From contig JAHHHC010000002.1 of the NCBI GenBank assembly GCA_019359515.1, forward strand, positions 124,001 through 188,000: a stretch of 64,000 bases of DNA. The letters are read 5' to 3'. The first letter of the stretch is position 1; every line of letters begins with the position of its first letter. Of the stretch, positions 9,263-17,160 are shown one piece after another. The position numbers and the translations under genes were made by a program. This DNA comes from Desmonostoc vinosum HA7617-LM4 (GTDB lineage: Bacteria; Cyanobacteriota; Cyanobacteriia; Cyanobacteriales; Nostocaceae). The notes under the pieces were generated by a model that had not been told where the DNA came from, ran no database searches, and saw nothing but the letters and a program-made list of their open reading frames with translations.

Positions 9263-10311
9263 TGGCAGATCAATCAAATTCAAGTAATCGGGATGCTCAC
9301 CCATACGCAACGCCCAAAATTTATATGGTGAATAAACCAAAAAAAATCAAGATATCTAGCGAACCAAATCGTGGTAAACCTGTGAAAATCCAAGGCAAGC
9401 CCGTTATCGCTAATCCGATTCGCCATCCCAGAAAAAAAGATGGCCACCTCGCCCCCAACAGCACACGCCCAAATTATAACTTCTCTGGGCCATCGTCTTC
9501 TGCAAAAACAACGGAAGATAGCGATCTCATCTATGGCCGCCATCCAGTATTAAGTGCTTTAGAAAGTCAGCGTGGTCTCAACCGCATCTGGATTACCTCA
9601 CGTCTGCGCTACGATCCCCGTTTTCACCATCTTCTCCTCCAAGCAAAGGACAATGGTACAGTCATTGACGAAGTTGAACCCAAGCGCTTAGACCAAATCA
9701 CTGATGGGGCTAATCATCAAGGGGTGGCAGCACAAATCGCTCCCTACACCTATATAGAATTACCAGAGTTAATCGAACAGGCGAAAACTTACACAGATCC
9801 TGTAATTGTAGTGGCGGATGGAATTACTGATCCCCACAATTTAGGAGCAATTATTCGCACCGCAGAAGCTATCGGCGCTCAAGGATTGGTGATCCCCCAA
9901 AGAAGAGCTTCCGGGATCACTTCCACTGTCGTCAAAGTCGCAGCCGGTGCTTTAGAAAACTTTCCCGTAGCTAGAGTCATTAACCTGAGCCGCGCTCTTG
10001 AAGGGTTAAAAGCCGCTGGCTTCTGGATTTATGGGACTGCGGCAAGCGGCAGCGAACCTGTGCATACAGTTAGTTTCAGTGGCCCCATCGTTTTGGTAAT
10101 TGGCTCTGAAGGTGAAGGACTGAGCATGTTAACTCAACGCTGCTGCGATGTTTTAGTATCGATTCCTCTACAAGGCAAAACTCCCAGCCTCAACGCTTCG
10201 GTAGCAGCAGGGATGGCGCTTTACGAAATCTATCGCCAACGCTCGTCAAATACGCTGTACCTAGATAAATTACAAAAAAATTCTTTTAAAAAACAAGAGA
10301 AAAGAGTATAA
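9262..10311 (+). CDS. rlmB: 23S rRNA (guanosine-2'-O-)-methyltransferase, SpoU/TrmH family
   Basis: This SPOUT-class methyltransferase is expected to methylate the 2'-O of G2251 in 23S rRNA. The catalytic domain begins near residue 88 ([13 protein letters not shown]). It contains the three SpoU motifs: [20 protein letters not shown], then [24 protein letters not shown], then [17 protein letters not shown]. The first 85 residues are a lysine/proline-rich basic extension, probably disordered and RNA-binding, which is common in cyanobacterial homologues. GTG 9262 overlaps the mrnC stop codon, giving a two-gene ribosome maturation operon. The substrate assignment is by family; tRNA methylation by a TrmH relative is less likely. 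Confidence 0.92.
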   Translation: MADQSNSSNRDAHPYATPKIYMVNKPKKIKISSEPNRGKPVKIQGKPVIANPIRHPRKKDGHLAPNSTRPNYNFSGPSSSAKTTEDSDLIYGRHPVLSALESQRGLNRIWITSRLRYDPRFHHLLLQAKDNGTVIDEVEPKRLDQITDGANHQGVAAQIAPYTYIELPELIEQAKTYTDPVIVVADGITDPHNLGAIIRTAEAIGAQGLVIPQRRASGITSTVVKVAAGALENFPVARVINLSRALEGLKAAGFWIYGTAASGSEPVHTVSFSGPIVLVIGSEGEGLSMLTQRCCDVLVSIPLQGKTPSLNASVAAGMALYEIYRQRSSNTLYLDKLQKNSFKKQEKRV

Positions 10312-10382
10312 AGAATTGTAAAGCAAAAAATTACAGCATATCGTTTAACACCCTGTATCACGTTTATTAATCACCAGAAACC

Positions 10383-10679
10383 ATGAAAACCATTTGGCAT
10401 AACCTCAAGGAAGGATTAATTAACATATTCGACAATCTCGGCTTTGCTTGGTGGGTAGAAATTATAACACAAAATCCCCGTTGCACATACTATTTTGGGC
10501 CATTTTTAAATGCTTCCGATGCAACACTGGCAAGCAAAGGCTATGTAGAAGATTTAGAATTTGAAGGAGCGCAGGGAATTATTGTCAATGTCAAGCGCTG
10601 CAAACCCGATGCTCTGACAATTGCTGAAGACTTGGGCGAAAGAAATGACCGAAAAGTGCGGCCTATATTTGGTCTCTAG
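10383..10679 (+). CDS. DUF1816 domain protein
   Basis: This 98-residue protein matches the cyanobacterial DUF1816 family. It has the N-terminal IWHNLKEGLINIFDNLGFAWWVEI, a central CTYYFGPF, and EGAQGIIVNVKRCKPDALTI, with a short charged tail. There is no signal peptide or membrane helix. The pattern of aromatic residues and GPF resembles small proteins linked to phycobilisomes, but I know of no established function, so that is speculative. It lies 71 bases downstream of rlmB and may be cotranscribed, although the gap is AT-rich enough for a promoter. Confidence 0.85.
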   Translation: MKTIWHNLKEGLINIFDNLGFAWWVEIITQNPRCTYYFGPFLNASDATLASKGYVEDLEFEGAQGIIVNVKRCKPDALTIAEDLGERNDRKVRPIFGL

Positions 10680-10844
10680 CGGTAAGAGGGGCTAGGATCT
10701 GGGGACGCGGGGACGCAAAGACGCGGAGAAATTTTCTCCCTCACTCCTTACTCCCCATTTGCAAGTTAAACTCCCATGTGCTTTTTCACATAACAAGGGT
10801 ATGAAAATATCTCTTTGCCAGCCCCCAATCCCCAGTCCCCATTT

Positions 10845-11672
10845 TCAACACAGTCCCTTTGGATGATGTTCCAGCCAATGGTCAATGTCACTTAGTACGC
10901 GCTGAGGAATTTCCCAGGGAAAAAGATGTGCTGTATTAGGGTAGCGATGCCAATGACAATTTTTCAGATGTTGGGCAGTCTCTAAGCTAGAATCAACTGT
11001 AATGTGGCGGTCTTCAGCACCAGCAAGTACTAAACTAGGGCACTGAATTTGCTCTAGATCTGCAAGTCGGTTGTATCCAGCAGCAATTGCACTGTAGAGG
11101 GCACGAGTCGCAGCAGCAGAGGTTTGTAAGTAGGCTGGGACAGCTTCTTGGGCAATGTAGCCATAGGCAGTGGATGTATGTTGCTGAATTAGGTAACGGA
11201 AAAGCGATCGCTTGCCAAAAGTCTCAATATTCCAATCCCAGGTTGGTTTTATACAACTCAGTAGCGCGGCAACGCCAGTGTAGAGATTATCCTGCCAAGT
11301 ATTGGGGGGATGACTCCCACGAGGTCTTGCTGCTGTCGCTACTAAAATCAGGCCAGTAATACGCTTTGGCAAGTGTAGCGCCAATTCCATAGCCAAAATC
11401 CCCCCAAGTGACCACCCTAACACTAAGCATTTTTCTATCTCAAAGCGGTCTAGTAGTGCCTCTAGGTCAGTCAAATGGTCATTCATATCAAAATTGCCCC
11501 CGAAGTGACTTTTGCCATACCCACGTAAATCAGGGGCAAAGGTTTGATAGCGCTTTGATAAATGATTTGTAAAAACAGAAAGACTACGGCCCGAACCAGG
11601 ATGTCCATGCAGGGCTAAAATCGGAAATCCTTGACCTTGAACGTAGACATTTAGATGTATTGCATTGGTCAT
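10845..11672 (-). CDS. Alpha/beta hydrolase
   Basis: This is a 275-residue alpha/beta hydrolase. Its key elements are the oxyanion-hole motif LALHGHPGSG, DLRGYGKS, the nucleophile elbow VLGWSLGGI, the acidic residue in LAGAEDRHI and the histidine in NTAHLFPWE. The open frame extends upstream to 11903, but that extension is a TnpB fragment. The natural start is ATG at 11672 (MTNAIHLNVY). Cyanobacterial homologues are often annotated as haloalkane dehalogenase-like or esterases; the substrate cannot be read from the sequence. Because the frame runs straight through from the TnpB remnant, a longer hybrid protein could be made if the upstream part is translated. Confidence 0.88.
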   Translation of the reverse strand: MTNAIHLNVYVQGQGFPILALHGHPGSGRSLSVFTNHLSKRYQTFAPDLRGYGKSHFGGNFDMNDHLTDLEALLDRFEIEKCLVLGWSLGGILAMELALHLPKRITGLILVATAARPRGSHPPNTWQDNLYTGVAALLSCIKPTWDWNIETFGKRSLFRYLIQQHTSTAYGYIAQEAVPAYLQTSAAATRALYSAIAAGYNRLADLEQIQCPSLVLAGAEDRHITVDSSLETAQHLKNCHWHRYPNTAHLFPWEIPQRVLSDIDHWLEHHPKGLC

Positions 11673-11932
11673 ATTACATCCTAAATCAATACCAATTGCA
11701 CCAACTGGTAAAATCTCAGGCTTTAGTATTTGGTCTAAAACGTCAACTGTGATTAATGCGTACCATTTACCATTACGGTAAACAATAGTGCAAGTAGTGG
11801 GCTTACCCCAGTACTTTGCTTTACCACGCATCTGAATACGCCCAATTTTAGAAAGATTTAGGTATTCATTTTCACCATTGGACTGCACTTTAAAACTCGC
11901 CAAATCGGGATAAGTCCATCCTGAATAATGGT
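11673..11932 (-). pseudogene. Truncated TnpB (IS200/IS605-type OrfB) remnant
   Basis: The reading frame immediately upstream of the hydrolase start encodes TnpB-like sequence: TYPDLASFKVQ, YLNLSKIGRIQMRGKAK, GKWYALITVDV and AIGIDLGCN. The last contains the first RuvC aspartate. Only the middle of the protein remains; the N-terminal segment and everything after the first RuvC motif are gone. The break falls exactly at the first residues of the hydrolase (CNMTNAIH), joining the two in frame. This is an insertion-sequence relic created by a deletion. A small ribbon-helix-helix ORF of the sort seen near such elements lies divergently at 12088. Confidence 0.75.
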
Positions 11933-12087
11933 GTATTAATTTATATATTTAATACTTCCGACTTCCGACTTCATTTTTTATTTGGGTATAACCTAAAAGT
12001 CATTCTTCTTGTCGCCACTTTTTGTTTTTTACCTCATTTGTGTTAGCCTTATTATGAACACATTAAGACTAACATATATTCCAAATA

Positions 12088-12363
12088 ATGGCTAGAACAA
12101 ATAAAATCATTGTGAGATTAACAGACAAAGAAAAAGAAAAACTAGAAAATTACGCGATGACTCTAGATGTGTCTATGTCTGAAGTCATTCAAGACTATAT
12201 AAAATCTTTGCCGAATATGGCAATTCCTCGGACATCCCCCGCTCTGTCAAACCGTAGGTTTGATTTGATTGAGGATGCCCTCCAGGGCGGCCGCTATCCT
12301 TACCTACCATTAGAGTACGTTGAAGGTGGCAACTGCCGCGAAAGCTGTTCAAAGTTACTCTGA
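12088..12363 (+). CDS. Ribbon-helix-helix (CopG/Arc-like) small protein, C-terminus possibly altered
   Basis: The first 45 residues (RTNKIIVRLTDKEKEKLENY, then AMTLDVSMSEVIQDYIKSLP) form a ribbon-helix-helix DNA-binding unit of the type found as antitoxins or next to insertion-sequence genes. After residue 45 the composition changes to a tail without family resemblance. In that tail is CAGGGCGGCCGC (12283-12294), identical to the left end of the MITE at 47967. The 91-residue frame may therefore be a native 45-50-residue protein extended by inserted DNA. It is divergent from the TnpB remnant. ATG 12088 is preceded by an AT-rich promoter-like region. Confidence 0.6.
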   Translation: MARTNKIIVRLTDKEKEKLENYAMTLDVSMSEVIQDYIKSLPNMAIPRTSPALSNRRFDLIEDALQGGRYPYLPLEYVEGGNCRESCSKLL

Positions 12364-12530
12364 TGAAGTTCAGCTACTTGTAGTAGTGAATTTGCACTTG
12401 AACGAAGTTCTGCGATCGCAATTCTATCTGCTTCAAAATTTTGCTGAGTGAACTCATGATTACGCTGATGAATTTGCAAGTTTATTTGTTGTTGAACGAA
12501 GTTCGGCGATCGCTTGCTTCTCTTTGCCAA
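12300..12530 (-). pseudogene. Possible remnant of a helical hypothetical protein
   Basis: A 76-residue frame rich in Q, N, E and L (NLQIHQRNHEFTQQNFEADR) looks like a natural helical sequence. Its last third overlaps the ribbon-helix-helix ORF on the other strand. The DNA contains an internal direct repeat (gcgatcgc followed by gaacttcgttcaa at about 12403-12424 and 12490-12514). The upstream copy reads KQAIAELRS in a different frame, suggesting a duplication followed by a frameshift. I do not recognise a family, and it may not be a gene. Confidence 0.3.
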
Positions 12531-12539
12531 ACAACAACA

Positions 12540-12893
12540 CCCAAGCTTTACTTACCTTAGTTATCTCCTCTCCTTCGTTCTTCCCTTCAGGACTGCACTG
12601 ATTGAAGTCTGCTAAACAACCAGTTGCATTATCCCCTTTTTGCTACTATGAGGAAATATTTAGTGTTCAAGTTGGGTGTTGTTGTTTTTTGGTGAGACAG
12701 ATTGTTACCAAACAGCTTATTTACCTCTCAACTCAATTGAACATTGGCTGTTAAATCTGCCAGAGAAGCTTTGTTGCTTCTACTAATAAAATATCACTAC
12801 CAGATAAGGGTGTATTTTTTTGATACTAAACTTTACGTTTTCCGAGCAAACGGTTGCTGCGACGCGAAACTTACCAAAGGCTGCCTGATATTA
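12540..12893. other. Intergenic stretch with no recognisable feature
   Basis: I find no ORF, RNA gene or clear palindrome here. The segment separates the ribbon-helix-helix region from the repeat field that follows. Confidence 0.4.
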
Positions 12894-13032
12894 AATAATT
12901 CGTAATTCGTAATGACGCGACGCTCCTGCGTCGCTCTAAGCGAAGCTATGCCGTAGGCTTTACGCTAAGGCTATCGAGGACTCGCTCTAAGCGAAGCTAT
13001 GCCGTAGGCTTTACGCTACGCTAACGTAATTA
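12894..13032. repeat. Dispersed palindromic repeat with internal duplication
   Basis: This copy is flanked by aattcgtaatt and acgtaatt. A unit of about 37 bases, core gctctaagcgaagctatgcc followed by gtaggctttacgct, occurs twice. Related copies lie at 8531-8630, 16854-16946 and 37210-37295. They are non-coding and typical of Nostoc-type intergenic repeats. Confidence 0.75.
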
Positions 13033-13136
13033 AGTTTTGTAATGGGGATTTAGCGCCAAGTCACCAGAGGGAAACCTGCACTCTGACGGCAGTTGTTCAT
13101 GGGGGAAACCACGCCACTTGCGCGGCTGCCGGGAAA
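13031..13136. repeat. Structured repeat resembling an IS200/IS605-type terminal region
   Basis: The segment from ttttgtaatggggatttagc to gcggctgccgggaaac matches 16947-17050 almost base for base, with a short variable block in the middle. A partial reverse copy lies at 32614-32735. The conserved core is gggaaaccacgccacttgcg. Family assignment is inference, based on the strand-asymmetric hairpins and the nearby TnpB relic. Confidence 0.6.
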
Positions 13137-13255
13137 CAAGTCATCTCAAGATGACTGAATATCCCCCAAGATTTTGAGTCTACTGAAGTAGACTTGAGCT
13201 ATTAGCTAAGAAATTTATTTTTTGGCGGGTGAGGAAGCCAACACCGAAGCTATTT
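13137..13255. repeat. Covarying-hairpin repeat, copy A (left end missing)
   Basis: Perfect hairpins AGTCATCT-ca-AGATGACT (13139-13156) and AGTCTACT-ga-AGTAGACT (13177-13194) are followed by ctattagctaagaaatttat and tttttggcggg. Copies B (51568-51745) and C (62505-62673) have the same layout with different stem sequences. This copy abuts the preceding repeat and lacks the first hairpin. Confidence 0.7.
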
Positions 13256-13399
13256 CTAGCTTAACTTGACACCAATGGCGTCTCGCCCGTTACTTGTATT
13301 TTCAGGCGGGCTTTCCGGCCTACCCTACAAGATTCATCCCTAGATTTTGATTTCTTCCCTACTCCCTACTCTCCATTCCCACCCCACGCAGTCAGTTCA

Positions 13400-14662
13400 T
13401 CAAATCACATCTTGCAAGACTCTGCGGGTATTTTGCCAAGCCCAAACGCCTACCGCTGCGACAACAACACTCATTGCTACTAGCACAGTTCGCAAGCCCA
13501 GTAAATCAGTTAATGGCCCTGTAATTGCTAAAGGAACTGACAGAGCAATATTGACGGCATGATTTTGAAAACCAAACACTTTACCATGCATTGTTGGTGG
13601 GGTTTGTTGTTGAATCAAAGTTTGCATCGGCACACCAATGAGAGAAGCGCCTATACCCAGCAAAGCGCAAAGTCCCAGCGCTAGTAACAAGTTATGCGTA
13701 AAAGTAAACACCCCTAAAACTAACGCCATCATCAAAAATCCAATTAAAGGCAGAGGCTTGCGATGCCATTTATCACCCCAGTGACCTAAAATACCTGCAC
13801 CAAATACCATACCCACCCCTGCTGCTGCTAAGAAAAAGCCAAATTGTTTTTCTTTAAGACCAAATTCATCTGCTAATTGAATAGCTAGGACTGTTAAGGC
13901 TGCAAATACGCAATATAAAGTAGTTAATTGCAGCATCGCATTCAAAACCAAGCGATTTTTCTTGAGATAGCGCACACTTGCGGTAAATTCGGCCCAAGGG
14001 TGATCTGTTTGTTGATGTTCTGGATGGGGATTGTGTTCTTTAAACTTGATCGGTTGCATGATTGCCGCCGATAAAATATATAGTCCACCAACCACAACCT
14101 CTTGACCGTAGGTTTCTCCAAACAAATCTTTCGCTAGACTCAAAATAGGCTCTCCGATCGCAAAGCCAACTATTAAAGCTCCCATCATTGTGCTACTAAA
14201 CAGTGCATTCGCCGCCAACAAATTCTCTCGCCGCACCAACAATGGAATTGCTGCTTGCTCAGCTGGTGCAAAAAACTGTGTCACCGTGGAAATGGCGAAG
14301 GTGATTAGCAACAAAATCAAAAATTCCCTTGGCAAAAAGGGAAGACATAGTGCTAATAATCCACGCACAATATCTGAGCCAACCATAATCAACTTTTTTG
14401 GCAAGCGATCTACAAAGATCCCACCAGCGGAACCGAATAAAATCGCTGGTATCGTAAAGGCCACCATCAAAGTTGAGTACATCGAGTTTTTTGCCAACCC
14501 AGCAGGAGGCGGGTAAACCTCCAACAAGGCAATCATCAAAACGAAGAAGACTTTATCTGCTAATTGGGAAACTAGTTGCCCAATCCACAAGAGCATAAAG
14601 CCACGGTTTTTTAGCAGCGCGCTAAACCCATTATTAACAGTGGCAGGTTCTGTAGGAAACAT
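13400..14662 (-). CDS. MFS transporter (MFS_3 / exporter-like)
   Basis: This 420-residue protein shows about twelve hydrophobic segments in two halves, separated by a charged loop near residue 200 (FKEHNPHPEHQQTDHPWAEF). It starts with a short cytoplasmic N-terminus (LLKNRGFMLLWIGQLVSQLADKVF). The loop GGIFVDRLPKKLIM matches the MFS loop 2-3 motif (GxxxDRxxRR-like). The layout fits the MFS_3 group that includes siderophore and drug exporters. The substrate cannot be inferred. ATG 14662 is the natural start. It is convergent with nothing; the downstream flank (13256-13399) holds repeat-derived sequence only. Confidence 0.88.
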   Translation of the reverse strand: MFPTEPATVNNGFSALLKNRGFMLLWIGQLVSQLADKVFFVLMIALLEVYPPPAGLAKNSMYSTLMVAFTIPAILFGSAGGIFVDRLPKKLIMVGSDIVRGLLALCLPFLPREFLILLLITFAISTVTQFFAPAEQAAIPLLVRRENLLAANALFSSTMMGALIVGFAIGEPILSLAKDLFGETYGQEVVVGGLYILSAAIMQPIKFKEHNPHPEHQQTDHPWAEFTASVRYLKKNRLVLNAMLQLTTLYCVFAALTVLAIQLADEFGLKEKQFGFFLAAAGVGMVFGAGILGHWGDKWHRKPLPLIGFLMMALVLGVFTFTHNLLLALGLCALLGIGASLIGVPMQTLIQQQTPPTMHGKVFGFQNHAVNIALSVPLAITGPLTDLLGLRTVLVAMSVVVAAVGVWAWQNTRRVLQDVI

Positions 14663-14692
14663 TAAACACTTTTAGGATATTAACTAGGGTAG

Positions 14693-14820
14693 ATGGGACT
14701 GGGGATTGGGGATTGGGACTGGGGACTGGGGATTGGGGACTGGGATTGGGGATTGGGGATTGGGGATTGGGGACTGGGGATTGGGGATTGGGGATTGGGG
14801 ACTGGGGACTGGGGAATTGT
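14693..14820. repeat. G-rich heptamer tandem array
   Basis: Roughly 17 tandem copies of the heptamers GGGGATT and GGGGACT fill this stretch, with occasional loss of one G. Several short ORFs run through it on both strands, but they are products of the repeat. It belongs to the short tandemly repeated sequences common between cyanobacterial genes, and a run of gtccccgcgtccc units follows at 14838-14895. The G-runs could form quadruplexes on the + strand. Confidence 0.9.
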
Positions 14821-14940
14821 CATTAATTATTTTCCGCGTCCCCGTGTCCCCGCGTCCCCACATCCCCGCGTCTCCGCGTCCCCACATCCCCGTACTCTGT
14901 TTTTATTTCTCACTCCTACTTGCCAGCTTTGTTTTCCGGA

Positions 14941-15510
14941 CTATTTCACTTCATAGCGCTCTATTAGCATATGCAAAAACTCAGCGGCTGTTAGATGACC
15001 TTTAGGGGGAAAATATTCAATAGATGAATCTACCCACCAGCCTTTTACAGTTTGCGGCGATCGCCACATAGATAAATGATCAACCGCTGGTTCTGCATAG
15101 AAGTTATTTTGCCCACTACCCAGCAAGCAAGAACTCCAATGGGTGAAATAATCGTGACTCAGCCGATGAATCGGAAAGTTTCCAGCAAGGGGTACTCCCC
15201 ATCCATCTATAGCAATAAATGCTTTGACGCAACCACCTATAAGTTGCCATAAATACGCTGCTCCTATTGCCCCAACGACTCCAGCGCTAAAACTAATAAA
15301 TATAACTGGCGATTTTATCTGATTACCCAAGCGATCGCGCAAAAACTGCCAACTATGCAATGCTGATAAGCTCAAAAAACCTTGACTGGGAACAATCAGT
15401 ATATTTGCGGCATTTTGTTGAGGGCGATCGCAAACTAAACCTAAACATCCCGATACAAAGTTTTCTGTTAAGTCTGGCTCATTAATTCCAGGGCAAATGA
15501 TTATACTCAT
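14941..15510 (-). CDS. Conserved hypothetical protein, alpha/beta-hydrolase-like
   Basis: This 189-residue protein begins [17 protein letters not shown] and carries [18 protein letters not shown], which resembles a nucleophile elbow, and later [19 protein letters not shown]. Near the C-terminus [17 protein letters not shown] provides a histidine that could be catalytic. The fold guess is alpha/beta hydrolase, but it is shorter than usual and I cannot assign a substrate. Homologues are expected in other filamentous cyanobacteria. ATG 15510 is the natural start. It diverges from the ferrochelatase-family gene, with about 230 bases between them. Confidence 0.65.
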   Translation of the reverse strand: MSIIICPGINEPDLTENFVSGCLGLVCDRPQQNAANILIVPSQGFLSLSALHSWQFLRDRLGNQIKSPVIFISFSAGVVGAIGAAYLWQLIGGCVKAFIAIDGWGVPLAGNFPIHRLSHDYFTHWSSCLLGSGQNNFYAEPAVDHLSMWRSPQTVKGWWVDSSIEYFPPKGHLTAAEFLHMLIERYEVK

Positions 15511-15639
15511 TCGTCTTTGGTGTTAACAGCTTCTACAATTCTATATCTTAGAAAGAATACATAAGTTTTACTAATAAAATCACTCCATTTTCCTAACATG
15601 CATAAAATCAGCCTTTTTTATACTCCTGATTTTAAATTT

Positions 15640-15675
15640 AATAATTATCCTATCCCCCTGGATGGGATAATTATT
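15640..15675. promoter_or_regulatory. Palindrome upstream of the ferrochelatase-family gene
   Basis: Perfect 10-bp arms AATAATTATC (15640-15649) and GATAATTATT (15666-15675) enclose a C-rich loop that itself contains ATCC/GGAT. It lies just before the translation start. The arms resemble Fur-type hexamers (GATAAT), but the spacing is not the classical 19-bp box, so a Fur role is only a suggestion. A leader hairpin is an alternative. Confidence 0.4.
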
Positions 15676-15741
15676 TACTAGTATGGAAGATGATTGAGCT
15701 ATTACCTAGCTCTCCACCTTGGTTATATTGAGGAATTAATT

Positions 15742-16854
15742 GTGGTTGCTACCCCCGAAAAACTGCAACACAGCCACGAGCATCTACCAGGTCAAGACCG
15801 TGTAGCAGTACTGCTTATGGGCTACGGCGAAGTCGAAAGCTACGAAGACTTTGCTAACTATAACGAGCAAGCTTTAAATCTGCTGACAGCAAAATTTGCA
15901 CCAGTACCAACTTGGATTTATCCCCCCCTAGCAAGGCTTTTAGCATTATTTGATCGCCATGAATGGGGACATACACATCACGATTTTATCTCGCCACACA
16001 ACGCTATCTTTGAACAGCAGCGTGCTGGGATTGAAAAGCACTTACAAGCAAAGTGGGGTGATGGGGTTCAAGTCTTCAAAGCTTTCAACTTTTGTGCCCC
16101 CTTTTTACCCAAACAAGTCTTGGCAGAAATCAAAAACCAAGGGTTTGATAAGTTGCTAATTTACCCGCTACTGGTTGTCGATTCTATTTTTACCAGTGGA
16201 ATTGCGATCGAGCAAGTTAACAAAGCTTTAGCTGAGATCGCCGATGGTGAAGAACACTGGGTAAAAGGACAGCGTTACATTCCTTCTTTCTTCAACGAAC
16301 CAGCCTACATCGATTTAATGGCTCACCTGGTTGAAGAAAAAATTAATGCTGACTTAGCAAGTGCTTATTTACCTTCTCAAATTGGGATTGTGCTAATGAA
16401 CCATGGCTGTCCCCATAAAGCCAAAGGATTCACCTCTGGGATTACCGAAAGTCAAGCACTATATGATTTAGTACGCGATCGGTTGATTAATCGCTATCCT
16501 CTAATTTCGGTAGGCTGGCTGAATCACGATACACCTCTAATTGAGTGGACACAGCCAAATGCAGAGCAAGCTGCTAATAACCTGATTCAATTGGGTGCAA
16601 AAGTGGTGGTATTTATGCCAATTGGCTTTGCTACAGAAAACCACGAAACTCTATTGGATGTACACCATATTATCCATACTTTAGAGAAACAACATTCCGA
16701 CGTAGACTATGTACAAATGGCTTGCGTCAACGACCACCCAGACTTTTTAGCAATGGCAGCCGAGTGGGCAAATGCTCATATTGCCGAGTTGAGGAATGAG
16801 CAAGCGATGACGGTTAATCCTCAATTAGCTGAACATCATCACCACCATCATTAA
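15742..16854 (+). CDS. Ferrochelatase-family protein with a native C-terminal His6
   Basis: The product resembles class I ferrochelatases, which insert iron into protoporphyrin. It has VAVLLMGYGEVESYEDF at the N-terminus, LMNHGCPHKAKGFTSG carrying the candidate catalytic His, and PIGFATENHETLLDVHHI matching the usual P-GF-ET-L motif with its Glu. The frame opens at TTG 15694, but GTG 15742 has a better ribosome binding site (tgagga) and begins VVATPEKLQH, giving 370 residues. The sequence diverges enough that it may be a paralogue or a chelatase for another metal. The protein ends EHHHHHH, six consecutive histidines encoded in the genome. A repeat follows immediately after the stop. Confidence 0.75.
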   Translation: MVATPEKLQHSHEHLPGQDRVAVLLMGYGEVESYEDFANYNEQALNLLTAKFAPVPTWIYPPLARLLALFDRHEWGHTHHDFISPHNAIFEQQRAGIEKHLQAKWGDGVQVFKAFNFCAPFLPKQVLAEIKNQGFDKLLIYPLLVVDSIFTSGIAIEQVNKALAEIADGEEHWVKGQRYIPSFFNEPAYIDLMAHLVEEKINADLASAYLPSQIGIVLMNHGCPHKAKGFTSGITESQALYDLVRDRLINRYPLISVGWLNHDTPLIEWTQPNAEQAANNLIQLGAKVVVFMPIGFATENHETLLDVHHIIHTLEKQHSDVDYVQMACVNDHPDFLAMAAEWANAHIAELRNEQAMTVNPQLAEHHHHHH

Positions 16855-16946
16855 ATAATTCGTAATTCGTAATTCGTAATGACGCGACGCTCCTGTGTCG
16901 CTCTAAGCGAAGCTATGTCGTAGGCTTTACGCTGCGAAGCGCGTAA
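16854..16946. repeat. Dispersed palindromic repeat
   Basis: The copy runs from aattcgtaattcgtaattcg through gctctaagcgaagctatgtc to gcgtaatt. It is the same family as 12894-13032, present here as a single unit. It overlaps the stop codon of the ferrochelatase-family gene by one base. Confidence 0.75.
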
Positions 16947-17158
16947 TTAAGTTTTGTAATGGGGATTTAGCGCCAAGTCACCAGGGTGTTTCCTTCGATC
17001 TGACGGCAGTTGTTCATGAGGGAAACCACGCCACTTGCGCAGCTGCCGGGAAACCCGTCCAACGCAGTGGCTCCCCAAGATCACACTGCCTCAACTTTGT
17101 CAGACAGACCCCAACACAAAACTTACAGGTTATAGAACCGGGGGACTTAAACCCACGG
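16947..17158. repeat. Structured repeat resembling an IS200/IS605-type terminal region (longest copy)
   Basis: This is the most complete copy in the window. It runs from gttttgtaatggggatttag through gggaaaccacgccacttgcg and caacacaaaacttacaggtt to gaaccgggggacttaaaccc and acgg. Parts of it recur at 13031-13136, at 32614-32735 and, reversed and interrupted, at 47940-48250. It carries several hairpins and no ORF, and it ends two bases before the stop codon of the neighbouring FMN reductase. Confidence 0.65.
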
Positions 17159-17160
17159 AA

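Noticed and set aside
14693-15005. Glycine/tryptophan- and proline-rich ORFs on both strands
   Set aside because: They are translations of the heptamer array and carry no independent coding signal.
16834-16854. His6 tail as a cloning-vector artefact
   Set aside because: The stop is followed directly by native dispersed repeats found elsewhere in the window, so the tail is genomic.
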